NCBI GenBank assembly: GCA_036872755.1
Contig: JAVHNS010000003.1
Location: forward strand, 62,001 to 126,000
Direction of reading: 5' to 3'
From: Orbilia blumenaviensis
Lineage: Eukaryota > Ascomycota > Orbiliomycetes > Orbiliales > Orbiliaceae
DNA: 64,000 nucleotides
Positions 1 through 10,253 of this stretch are shown here, one piece after another. Below the pieces are notes generated by a model that saw nothing but the letters and a program-made list of their open reading frames with translations, made no database searches and was not told the origin of the DNA. The translations under genes and the position numbers were made by a program. Within the stretch, counting starts at the first letter, position 1, and every line of letters starts with the position of its first letter.

Positions 1-403
1 GTGGTTGGATGACATAGCTGGGGGCTCTGAAACGTAAGCCGCACGGAGCCCAACCTCGAGATTTCTTTTACATTTGACTATTACATTTGGCTAGTTCATG
101 AAAGTTATTACTAGTTTCGATCATAGAATCCGAATTATCCCTTTTAAGATTATCCCATAAGATCTAATCGGCTAAGAGAGGAAGAAAGGTCACGGACCAG
201 ACGCCCTATAGATTGGTTTTTCTTAAAAATCCTATATGACATAAGAAGGAAAGGTTTTTGACATTCCGAAACACCATGGCAAAGATGAAGAAAAGTAAAC
301 AAAATGCTAGTATGCATATCCCAAGCCCAAAACTCAAGTTGTAAAAAAGTAAAAGCTACGCAAGCATGCAAGGTATCCAGAGTAAGATTTTTGTTCAAAA
401 TAC
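1..403. other. gene-free left edge
   Basis: No credible coding sequence. This is the downstream flank of the secreted-protein gene on the minus strand; overlapping small ORFs here have no domain-like features. Confidence 0.5.
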
Positions 404-1540
404 TTAGTCGACCAAGGTTCCACCGAGAGCCTCGACGGCAAGCTTGAAGTTTCTGGCTCTGTCGGCAACTGGTGTGTCGATGCAGCCCTGGATGTACTGT
501 GTCCAGGCTGCCAACGAGACTGGTGTCTTCTGGAGTGCGGGCATGACAGCAGCACAAGGTGGGTGGGTCTTGTAGAACCAAGCACCGCTGGCCCAGGTTC
601 TATCGTCACCGAGGACCAAAGCCAAGACCTTGTTCTTGACCTCATCGGTCTGTTCTCCGATGTTCTCCGGAGTGATGCCTGGCTTGATGCTATCGGTAGA
701 TTCAAAGGTTTGAGCGTACTGAACGATGAAGTTGGGGGACATCTGGTTCCGTGTTCCCTGTCCTGGGTTGCCACCTGGTCTTGCGAAGTGGTTGGTATTG
801 AATTGGAAGTCGCCGGTTTCAAACATCATGAGGGAAAGGATTGAGGCAGCCTCGCCGATAGTGTTGATTCCATACTGCTTGAAGGCTTCAGTGATGAATG
901 GGGCGGCGTGTGCAGCAGTAGCACATTCCTCTGGTGCAAGAGCTCCATTCGCGTTGTTGCGAGGACAGCTCTTTGCAGCTGGTCCGACCTTGAGAATTAT
1001 ATCCTCGGTGATTTCAATGCCACCAGTGGAAGGTTCCGATGTAGGCTGGGGGGCTGGGGTTTCGGTTGGTGTATCGGGAGCATCACCAGTCACGGTCACC
1101 AGAATTACGCTTGTAGACTTGGATGTCACTTCTTCAGTGGTTGTGATTGTGCTTGTGATTTCATCCTTGGTAGGCTGCGGATCCGGCATGGGGGCCTTGG
1201 TTGGCTTCGCCTCGGGAGTAGTTATCACCAATTCAGCTGATGTAGGCTCTGGGACGTATGTGGGGATGGTCTGCTCTGGCTCTGGCTCTGCGGTAGGAGC
1301 ATTGGATGCACCGATGGTAACGATCTTTCCATTCTGGCAAGAGGTTCCAGCAGCAACGGCGCCCATGGGAACTGCCTTTCCGAAATTGCAGAGGTAGAAA
1401 GTATTACCATCTGGACCGCAGACAATGGATCCATTTTTGGGACAAGTATCTAGAGTGTTGTAGTCCGGGGTCTGCGCTTTAGGGACCGGAATGGCATTGA
1501 TAGATGCCACAAGGGACAGGAGGAAGATATTGGAAAGCAT
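404..1540 (-). CDS. secreted protein with chitin-binding-like N-terminus and lysozyme-like C-terminal region
   Basis: Intronless, 378 residues. I start it at the ATG at 1540 because a classic signal peptide follows at once (MLSNIFLLSLVASINAIPVP); the frame is open 25 codons further upstream, but that extension is charged and would bury the signal. Mature residues about 25-75 hold a cysteine-patterned segment (CPKNGSIVCGPDGNTFYLC ... SCQNGKI) resembling small chitin-binding modules of the CBM19 kind. A Pro/Thr/Ser/Glu-rich linker of about 110 residues follows, likely O-glycosylated. The last 185 residues form a conserved fungal secreted domain (CPRNNANGALAPEEC ... FETGDFQFNTNHF ... GQGTRNQMSPNF) with a possible lysozyme-like fold. 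A cell-wall role is inferred from the architecture; catalytic activity is not shown. Confidence 0.85.
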   Translation of the reverse strand: MLSNIFLLSLVASINAIPVPKAQTPDYNTLDTCPKNGSIVCGPDGNTFYLCNFGKAVPMGAVAAGTSCQNGKIVTIGASNAPTAEPEPEQTIPTYVPEPTSAELVITTPEAKPTKAPMPDPQPTKDEITSTITTTEEVTSKSTSVILVTVTGDAPDTPTETPAPQPTSEPSTGGIEITEDIILKVGPAAKSCPRNNANGALAPEECATAAHAAPFITEAFKQYGINTIGEAASILSLMMFETGDFQFNTNHFARPGGNPGQGTRNQMSPNFIVQYAQTFESTDSIKPGITPENIGEQTDEVKNKVLALVLGDDRTWASGAWFYKTHPPCAAVMPALQKTPVSLAAWTQYIQGCIDTPVADRARNFKLAVEALGGTLVD

Positions 1541-3174
1541 CTTGTCGTGTTCTTTGTAGAAATGAGGGCGGTGTTCGTTTCTTCGTTCTATCGCGTCGTA
1601 GGAATTTGAATACAATCGATTTGATTGATGGATGGATGCTGTAGTTTTTAATAAAATATCGTGATTTCTAGACTACCCTTTGTGCACAGCACTGAGCTTT
1701 ATATGTCGATATACAGGACCAAAAAAGGTTATAGCTTCGGTATTTAGGTAGGCTGAGCTAGCTAATCGAAGGTAAGAATAATAATTTTTTTTTTAAATGA
1801 AAAAAACGAGAGTATTATCACTGGAAGACTCTTGTGCTTGAAGGAATGTGGAGTAGTCTCGAACTTGCGATACTACAAGAAGCTAAAAGGCAACTAGAAT
1901 CTGACAGAGACAAGAACCAAGACCGCTGGCGGGGGGGCTGAAGGGAAAGGAAGAGCAAGAACGTGAGAATGCTCTCAGCTGGGACGTAAGACGGTCTATA
2001 TAGGGAAGGAATGACTGAGCCTCCGGAATCGCACAGCGAAAGCAAAAAAAAAGCTTGAAACAGAGAAACAAAAGGAGAGACCAGGCGAGTGAGAAAACTC
2101 GATCGAGAGAAAGGCACAGCAGCAAAGGGGCTAACAAAGGGATCTTAAAGGCGGAAGGTGTCGACAAGCCAAGACAGAAGGCTGACCCTGATTCACCCAA
2201 TCTTCGTCCGCCAAAGCTTAGCTGGGGCGGCTTACATCCAGTTCGTGGTGGTACTTACTGTAAGTCCATGAACGGATACCGTACCTGCGTCCAACAGCAA
2301 GCTAGTATTGTTGCATTTTGGGGCTGGCTTGTTCCTCGAGAACTCCAGATGGTTGGCTGGTTGGCTGGTTGGCCCTCAACGCATGCTGGTTTGGTGGTCA
2401 GGGGTGTGTTCGAGCTGCGGCAACCAATAATAGCGTCACTCTCCGTTTCAGATTTCAGCGCCAGTGATTTTTGTCCCCTTCTCACTCCTCTGTCGATTCC
2501 CGCCTGAGGGTCACAACCTGCCGAGTGCAGGCTGACGGGTTACATTCATTCTCATCTTTTACTTTTTTTCTAGGATCTTGCGGCGTCACGGAATGGAAAG
2601 ACTTGGAAAGGAGGCGCTTCGACGGAACCATTCAACGCCTCGTGCCTCCGCATATATTTATTCCCCGCTCGGGTACATTCATGCGTTTGCGTAGCGTGTT
2701 TAGCAAAGAGGAGTTCTGCGGGCAGCTGGACCGTGGGCCATTTGGAATCATATCATGATGATCAAATTCGAACGGGCGACTATAAGTATGTACTACATAT
2801 GCTTCGGCGTCTAGAATTCTCTGAAAAAAGAAATTCCAGGAAGCGAGCGACTCTTAAACACTTTCGACATCTTGATCCAAATCCGCAAACCCTAAAATGG
2901 AAATTAAAAAGGTAAGAAAAGAAAGAAAAAATAGATATCGATACTACCAGTATCGCAAATACGATCATGGACATAGATTAGTTGTACTCGAGCTCCTGGC
3001 TCGACTAAAAGTGGTAACGCTAAAATAGGGCGAAACATCCACGCACAAACGATGCATAGAATGAAGCATTGGAAAACCGCTCAGTATTCTTCAGCATCTG
3101 ATGTAAGTACTTTGTGGTGGTAGTAGATAATTAAGTATTTAGCAAGTAAGTGCTTAGGTATGCAAGTATGCAGA
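1541..3174. other. intergenic region between divergently unrelated minus-strand genes
   Basis: Contains the promoter of the secreted-protein gene (right of 1540) and the 3' flank of the monooxygenase gene. Plus-strand ORFs near 2055-2507 and 2471-2758 are low-complexity with no recognisable domain, so I see no supported gene. A short TGGTTGGC tandem repeat lies near 2350. Confidence 0.5.
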
Positions 3175-5304
3175 CTACGCCAGTACAACAGGAGGAATAT
3201 CAACGATCCCATGCTTTAAGTAGTATGCTCTGTCCGCCTCGGGCTTTGCATCTGCTACCGTCCAACCGTTACCGAGCCACCCATGCTCACTGTCGTTGAT
3301 GTATTCGTACTCCCAGTCTTCCCACCTGGGGTTGCTCAATACCCTTTCGGCATGTAGAGAGGATCCTAGAAAGTGATTATCAGCTATGCAGCCTTGACGC
3401 AGGGGAACACCGAGACGCGAAGGAGACTTTTTTCTCTTGCTCTGTGGTCCCGACCCGTCTTGGTTTTCCCGATCGCGATCGGGTTAAGGAAAGGGGACCC
3501 GCTTACCTGGCCATAATGCAGTTACCTTGCCGTCATAGGTACCACCTTTGTACCAACTCCGACACTTCATTGAGAATACAGTTCCGGGAAAGTATGCATC
3601 GCAATACTTTTGGAAGTTGCGAACGCTTGAGACCTTCGCCTCCATTGTTTTAATGTTCTCCCTCTGGATCTTCTCAACTGCCTGGCAAACGTAATCAACT
3701 TCCCGTTCCAACACAATCGTCAGGCTTCCAGTTCCAACGGCGGAGTTTGGTCCCAAGCTCATGAAATAATTTGGAAACCCATCTGTTGCGATACTGAGGT
3801 AAGTATCTGGGTGGCTCTCCCACTTCTGTGACAGTAACTTCCCGCCACGGCCGATTATCGGGAATCTCTTCGTCCATGTTGTATCAAAGCCCGTGGCACA
3901 AATTATGGTATCGACTGATCGCGCTGTGCCGTCGACAGTAACAAGCCCATCAGGCGTAACATGTGAGATTTCAGTTGAGATAAAATTGACGTTCTCTTTA
4001 GCAATCGCTTCCAGATATCCAGGGCCCTAGAATGTGACGTCATAGTGTCAATAATAACAAATAACAATAACGATACACAACAGACACGGGGGGGGGGGAA
4101 GGAGAGGAACTGACAGGTGTCAATCGTCGGCAAGCTGGTGGGAACGGTGGTAAGAGAGACTTGAAAACTTCTGGCTTTGCCGCTAGTTTTGCCTTCATAT
4201 TCTCTGTAAAGACCTCGACGGCACCTTTCTGAAGGTCGCTCCCTCTCATTGTGATGGAATGGGCCGAGTTTAGTTCATGCTCGAGTTCTCGTCTGTATTG
4301 GTAAAAGTACTCCGGGTCATTCTTAAACTTTTCAATATCGGCTTCCGAGAAATAGACTATATTCTCACTGTTAGCTTCCTGCTCAGCGCTTTCACTAAAA
4401 ATATAATAATAGACTTACAGTCCTTCCCATCTGGATTCTTAGCTTCTGCGAACTCCCCAGCTATCGGCATGGCAATCCATGTTTTCCCACGAGCATAGTG
4501 GTCTAGCTTCTTGACTACCTTTTGCATTGTGGGGACTATCTGGATTGCGCTGGAACCGATACCAATAACAGCAACCTCCTTACCAGCGTATTCATATCCG
4601 TCCTCCCAGTTAGCGCTATGCAGAAGCTTTCCCTTGAAGTCATGAAGTCCCTTGATTTCAGGCCACTTCCAGTCGTTGAGCGAACCAAGGCAGCCAAAGA
4701 GAACATCAGCCTCGTCTTCAAAAATCTCTTGTCCAGGTGTATCCAGCTTCTGGATCTGAAGCACCCATTTGCTTCTAGCCTCGTCGAACTTGGCTTCTAG
4801 GACCTTTCTGCTGGCCTGGAGGTACCTATAGACGCCGTACTTCCTGGCGACATGCTTCCAATATTCGCCAATTTCGGCACCTGGGGCGTAGAATCTACTC
4901 CAACTCGGGTTAGGCTCGAACGATGCCTGGTACGAATGTGAAGGGATATCTATTCCAAGAATTTTGTATTAGTGTTTGACGCTCCCCAGGACAAGCCGTG
5001 TAGTCCCGATCTTGAAACTAGCAGCTCCAGAACAGATACACGCACCACAAGCGATACCGGGGTATCGATTTTCGTACCACGTTCCACCAACTTCTGGGTT
5101 CTTCTCGTAGACGACAAGGTCAAGATTTTGAATTCGTTGAGGTAGCCTGATTCCCGCGATAATACCGCTAATTCCAGCTCCAATAACGACAACCTTTATG
5201 GGACGGTGTTCGTCTACCGCTCTTTGCTCTAAAGTAACCGGTTTTTCTGCTGTTGATTGAGGCTCTGGTGTACTCGAAGCTGTTCCTGTTGGTACTTCCC
5301 CCAT
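3175..5304 (-). CDS. flavin-binding monooxygenase, type I Baeyer-Villiger class
   Basis: Five exons: 5304-5046, 4949-4419, 4356-4115, 4026-3507 and 3365-3175, giving 1743 nt or 580 residues, with every junction in phase and GT/AG borders. The N-terminal Rossmann motif (VVVIGAGISG) binds FAD. It is followed by GGTWYENRYPG and, across intron 1, ACD, which together match the [AG]GxWxxxxYPGxxxD motif. The FxGxxxHxxxW fingerprint of Baeyer-Villiger enzymes is present as FKGKLLHSANW, then the second Rossmann motif VAVIGIGSSA for NADPH. Family knowledge: these enzymes insert oxygen next to a ketone or oxidise soft nucleophiles using NADPH and O2, often in steroid, terpene or polyketide metabolism. 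The substrate cannot be told from sequence, and neighbours do not suggest a biosynthetic cluster. Confidence 0.95.
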
Positions 5305-7130
5305 CTTGGCAAAATTTCAAGCGAATGAAGCAATCTGAAAGCCGAGTATTTACTACGTATACAACAACTATTGCTCGTTTTATCAAGCAATTCTCTGAGC
5401 TGGAGTTACAGTATACTAGGTAGGAGAGGAGCTGGAGATCAGAGTCGCAGATGTCTAAAAGGTTGATCGCAAGCAATTCTCAGAAGGGTAGGTACTAGAG
5501 ACCCATTGCACCGGGACATTAGGGTTTTATAGTAAACTTGCATCCGATACCCCGACTTCACATGAGGCCGGACCCCGCATACTCCAGGATCAAAGCCCCG
5601 GATTCCAGGGCGGCCAAACTGTCGCAGTTTTGGCCTCACTTTGATTGGCCGCCGCGCACCCCTTCCCGATATTGAAAGCCGAGGGGCGCAAATACAAGGC
5701 CCAGCAGGATAACCTGCGCAACGATTGGCTTCTTTCTCACGTTTAAATCAGACCATCTGTGGGGAGTCTAGAGCCGGAAAATATCCAAATGCTCATTGAT
5801 TCATGCGATGTTGATGTCGATGTAAAATGCTTAGTCTACAGTCGATCATGGGACTTGTCGACATCGTAGCTGGATCCGCGATTTTGGGTCTGGGGTTTTC
5901 CCGTGCCGCTAAGGGATTAGGGTTTGATCTCGGCCCGACACCCGCCAAGCACGCTGGCCTTTGCACGAAAGACACAATATTTCTGGTGGAAGGGCACGTG
6001 CTGTACAGTCTGTTCTTGCCACAAGGGTTTGCATATCTACAGATGGGTGTGTGGTATTCTTAGCAAAGATGTAGCCACGTGCTTGGCTAAGCGGTCGTAC
6101 TGTTTTCGTGGTTAAGCTATGTAGAAGCTCAAGAAAGACCTTTGTATGGCCAGGAATGTTGGATTTCCGGATTTGGGCATGTTCAATGTGTTGCAGATTT
6201 TTGTGTTACCACCATGATGTACTCAACTTGAATTCGAATGAACCCAAGATCAAGGTCGGGCCCAGGCCCGAGATCGACTCGAGATGAGCATGTGAACAAA
6301 CGAGAGTAAGAACGTGCTTTGTATACTGTACCTGGGAATTAGTCGGGATCAAGAGGCAGTTGTTATTAAGTATGTAATTTGATCTCCCCGTTGCCCCACG
6401 GCAATCGAGCAGGGCCCTGTGAGAGAGTTTCATTTAACTGTTTCAACACTATAAGGGTAAACGATACGCATATTTTGAAAGAGGATAGTATTCTCGTTCA
6501 AGTCATAGCGGCGAACTCTCAGGGTCCCAGAAAATTACATATATGTAGATCCAGACCGGGGTGAGCTGCAGATACATTTTCATAATCTGTAGTAATATAT
6601 TAGAATCGATATCCTCGCATGATTGGACTGCCTGTAGGATTTAACATCTCCCAGCAATTGTGATTATTAACCGATTTTCGTTGACGAGTTTGCCATGGTA
6701 AATACAAATAAGATAGTTATATTGAAACTTCAACCGACTGCAGCGCCCGCCAGCTACATTCTTAAGAGGTATCTCCCGGATATTCAATATAACTACGAAT
6801 AAAGCCCAATAACCCAGGGACCGGTCGATCTAGCCTCGCGGAGAAAGTCATGTTATGACGTACGGGCACCCAATACCTTGGTGCCATATAACATTATAAC
6901 ACCTTCCGTAGACTCTTGATGGCAAATGCGATATCCTTTCCCGCCATACGTGCGTATATGCCTTGCCGACAGCCAAGCTTTCACTGTTATCCTTTCACCC
7001 TAAGTCTGTCGTATTATTTCCTGATCGTCGAGGTTTTGGAACCAGAGGGTGTTGGCACTAGTCCATGTCCCATCACTATCCTCTATTCGGGGTACAACTG
7101 TCCCCAGCCTCGAGCTTTTAACTGGTTCTG
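5305..7130. other. intergenic region upstream of the monooxygenase and the 7131 ORF
   Basis: Likely holds the promoters of the monooxygenase (minus) and of the small basic ORF (plus). Short ORFs at 5827-6115 and 6206-6564 show no protein-like composition. Nothing else supported. Confidence 0.5.
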
Positions 7131-7907
7131 ATGGACAGCTACAACCCAATCCAGTCCAATAGGTATGGTTCTGCTTTAGGACAACCTACTTTTCTTCTGC
7201 CTTCGCCCTCACACGAGTCTCTCCCGAGCTTATGGGAGGTTGACTCTGATGCCGACCAAGACAATCCATCCGAGATATCCCTTCGGTCAGCACGGAGGCG
7301 ACCAGACTTCTCCCACGATGTCGATAAAGATGGGGAGAATTCCAAGAAGTCCTCGATCAGACAATTGCCCTCCGAACACTCTCTCGCCGATTTAGAAGAA
7401 CTAGGTTCACCTTCACGAATGCACACTACAGAGCGGGATTTGGAAAGAAAGACTAGTAAGAAAAGCTTTAGGTTGGGAAAGGCCAAGAGAGGCGGGGAAG
7501 GTGACAGGGATAGCGAGAAGCAGAGGAGGGGGAAGAAACCAAAGTCACCCTTGTGGCAGACCCTTCGCCGCAAAGTATCGTTTAAACCCCACAAACACCG
7601 AGAGAGGGATAGCCACAAACCAAGATCGAAACATGGGTTCTCCGTCAGCTCTGACCCTGTCAGCTTTCACGATGAGCCGATTGAGGTGGACTCCAAGGGC
7701 CGAGTCCGAACGAGCCAGCATATGACCGCAGAAGTCAAATTTCACTTCTGGAGAGATAAATACGAAGGAGAGGGACGGTTGGAAAGGTTTCTGAAGCTGA
7801 TACATAAAAAAAGATTCCGAAAGCTACTTAAGACAGCAGTTGACCTTCAGGCTGCTTCGCTTAGTTCGCTACGAAGCCACTCGAGACGAAGGCGCGATCC
7901 CTACTAG
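7131..7907 (+). CDS. hypothetical basic protein
   Basis: Intronless, 258 residues, ATG at 7131, TAG at 7905-7907. No recognisable domain. The N-terminal half is Ser/Pro/Asp/Glu-rich (HESLPSLWEVDSDADQDNPS), the middle is strongly basic (RKTSKKSFRLGKAKRGGEGD), and the C-terminal 80 residues look more ordered, with VKFHFWRDKYEGEGRLERF followed by helix-prone basic sequence. Uninterrupted length and regional amphipathicity argue for a real gene; the strongly biased composition argues for caution. A nuclear or nucleic-acid-associated role would fit the charge, but this is only inference. Confidence 0.6.
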   Translation: MDSYNPIQSNRYGSALGQPTFLLPSPSHESLPSLWEVDSDADQDNPSEISLRSARRRPDFSHDVDKDGENSKKSSIRQLPSEHSLADLEELGSPSRMHTTERDLERKTSKKSFRLGKAKRGGEGDRDSEKQRRGKKPKSPLWQTLRRKVSFKPHKHRERDSHKPRSKHGFSVSSDPVSFHDEPIEVDSKGRVRTSQHMTAEVKFHFWRDKYEGEGRLERFLKLIHKKRFRKLLKTAVDLQAASLSSLRSHSRRRRDPY

Positions 7908-8672
7908 AACTCAACCCGTATTGAAACCCTACATCCGGCCTGAAATGGGCGTTCTGCTATTAATAATCCCGTGAAATTAATGCTTGTGGTCGAGGGTTTT
8001 ATTGTAACGTTCATTTTGCTTTTCCCGAAAATAATTCTCTCAAGAAAATCATATTTTGTTGGCATGTGCCACCTAGGAGTAAGGTCATTGCTAGATCCCC
8101 TTGGTTGTGCATCCCCGCTGGTGCTGAATACTCCTCAATTCAACCATTACAGTGTGGGGGTGTATCCAACAGAGAGAGAGAGGCGTATAACATCTCACCC
8201 CCTCGATTGAACTTCGTGCATACAAACACGTTAGTTTCTCTTAGAAATGTTTTATTGAAGAAAGCGCATATCGATTAATCCGGGCCATCGCTCGGAAAGA
8301 TTGGTACGATTGACCGGTTCGGCAAAATACGCATTTTTATTTTTATTTTGGACAGCGGTTCAATTACAATCGGCTGCTGGGTATTCTCACAATCCTAGCA
8401 CGAAAACGCCCCTACTGGCTAAACGGAATTTCGTCGTGCATGCCTAGGCGAGTGGTAAAACCATAGACGAATACGAGCCTCTACGGACGTCAGTCCATGG
8501 CTTTTTATTGTTTGACAATAGCAAGATGTAGCGAGTTGTGAGAAAGAGAAAATCGTTATCATTTAATTTGTCGAAACTCAATCAACTATATTAAAAGATA
8601 GTTATAGGAAAAAAGGAATTGGGATATAAGACCATAATATATATAACATTATACAAAATCAGACAGTGGCAT
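7908..8672. other. intergenic region between convergent genes
   Basis: Shared 3' flank of the convergent 7131 ORF and the MFS transporter. No supported features. Confidence 0.5.
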
Positions 8673-10253
8673 CTAGGCCTTCTGCACGTGCTCGACGGTA
8701 ACCTTGTCGTCAGCCAACTTTCCATCCTCATGAAGAGCGTTCAAAAGCTCCTTGCCGTGTCCAGTAGCGCCCTCGCCACCGATCTTAGCATCTTCACCAT
8801 CGAAATACTTAGCGATTTCCTCAAGAGGAGTGTATCGGGTTTCGATGAAGAAGAAGTAAACGACGGCCAATTCGACGGCCAGCCAGCAGTCGTAGACGAT
8901 GTAGTACTTCCAGCTAATCGAGTTGATAGCCTCTGGGTTGACGTAGTTGTTGAAGAAGAGAGCGCAGTTGACGAAGAAGAACATGACAGCAAGACCCTTA
9001 GCACGAATCTGGAATGGAAGAATTTCGACGGTGTAACCGACGAGAAGACCGGACCAGGCCAAGTTGTAGCAGGTGTAGTAGAGGTAGATCATAGCGACGA
9101 CGGCACGTCCAGCAGCATCGTTACCGGTGGTTTCACGACGTTCAGAGCAGATTGTCCATGCAATGAAGCAGACCAGCATACCAGCGGTGGAGGTAAGGAA
9201 AAGTGGGCGACGACCGAAGCGGTCAACCATGAAGGCCATGGTACCGGCAACAAGCATGTTCCAGATTTGAAGACATCCGTTGATTAAGTTCTGGTCAACT
9301 TCCTTGGTGATACCGACTTGGTTAAGAATGAGGGTGATATAGTAGGAAACCAGCGAGTTACCAGACCACTGCGAGAAGAGACCGGCACACAAGCAAATGA
9401 ACATCCTATGTCGGTTACCCTTGGTAGACCAGAGGACAGAGATCTTTTGCTTGTTGAATTCCTTCTCGAGAGCAATGGTCTCCTTGATTTCAATAAATTC
9501 GTGTCGGACGAGGTCGTCATCGGGGTTTCCATTGGCATGATACTTTGCAAGAATAGCAAGGGCCTCCTCATGACGGTCGACGGAGATCAACCAACGTGGG
9601 GATTCTGGAACGAACCAGATAAAGCAAATCATGACGCAAGCTGGACCAGCCTGGAGGATGGATGGGGTTCTCCATGCCCAGTCAGACTTGATCTTGAGGG
9701 TTCCGAAGGTGGTCCAGGCGGCAATGATGGCACCGAGATACCAAGTAGTATTGTAGATGGAGGTGATCTTGGCACGGTGCTGCATATGGGCCAATTCGGT
9801 AATGAGTAGTGGAGCAGCTCCGTGGGCGAAGGAGATACCGAAACCGATCAGGAAACGGGCGCCGATGAACATACCGAGATTCTGGGCGGCGGACTGGAGG
9901 GCGACACCGATGAACATGATGGCCAAACCAATCATGATGGCAACCCTACGACCCCTCCAATCGGACAAAAATGGAGAGAATGGAACGGCAACAATGGAAC
10001 CGACAGACATAATGGCGTTGAGGAGACCGAGCTGCGCATTAGTTGGATGGAAGTAATTTTTCCAGTAGCTCAAAGTCTGGAGACCGTTCATCATGGAACC
10101 GTCGAAACCATTGGTGGCCGACACGAGAATAACGGTAGAAAGGAGGAGGTAGAGCTTTCGGAGACCAGGTTCCTTATACCAGGTAACTTGTGGGAATTCT
10201 CGGCCACCAAGGATGTTACCTTGGTTGACCGTTGGTGCTGCCATGGCGGGCAT
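8673..10253 (-). CDS. MFS sugar transporter (lactose permease / hexose transporter-like)
   Basis: Intronless, 526 residues; ATG at 10253 (a second in-frame ATG lies at 10244). About twelve membrane segments are visible. Sugar-porter signatures: SDWRGRRVAIMIG after TM2, RFLIGFGISF in TM4, PESPRWL before the central loop, DRFGRRPLFL after TM8 and ETRYTPLEEI after TM12. Members of this family (MFS sugar porters) carry hexoses, disaccharides or quinate across the plasma membrane with protons. The VTWYKEPGLRKLY start resembles the lactose-permease-like branch of filamentous fungi. Lack of introns contrasts with the four-exon hexose transporter at 57816. The exact substrate cannot be assigned. Confidence 0.93.
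   Translation of the reverse strand: MPAMAAPTVNQGNILGGREFPQVTWYKEPGLRKLYLLLSTVILVSATNGFDGSMMNGLQTLSYWKNYFHPTNAQLGLLNAIMSVGSIVAVPFSPFLSDWRGRRVAIMIGLAIMFIGVALQSAAQNLGMFIGARFLIGFGISFAHGAAPLLITELAHMQHRAKITSIYNTTWYLGAIIAAWTTFGTLKIKSDWAWRTPSILQAGPACVMICFIWFVPESPRWLISVDRHEEALAILAKYHANGNPDDDLVRHEFIEIKETIALEKEFNKQKISVLWSTKGNRHRMFICLCAGLFSQWSGNSLVSYYITLILNQVGITKEVDQNLINGCLQIWNMLVAGTMAFMVDRFGRRPLFLTSTAGMLVCFIAWTICSERRETTGNDAAGRAVVAMIYLYYTCYNLAWSGLLVGYTVEILPFQIRAKGLAVMFFFVNCALFFNNYVNPEAINSISWKYYIVYDCWLAVELAVVYFFFIETRYTPLEEIAKYFDGEDAKIGGEGATGHGKELLNALHEDGKLADDKVTVEHVQKA

Noticed and set aside
563..1397. Plus-strand ORFs of 93-223 codons opposite the secreted-protein gene
   Set aside because: They are shadows of the minus-strand coding sequence, with no signal peptide or domain; the minus frame has a clear signal peptide and conserved motifs.
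2055..2758. Possible plus-strand two-part gene with an apparent acceptor near 2573
   Set aside because: Composition is low-complexity and no domain or convincing splice pair joins the parts.
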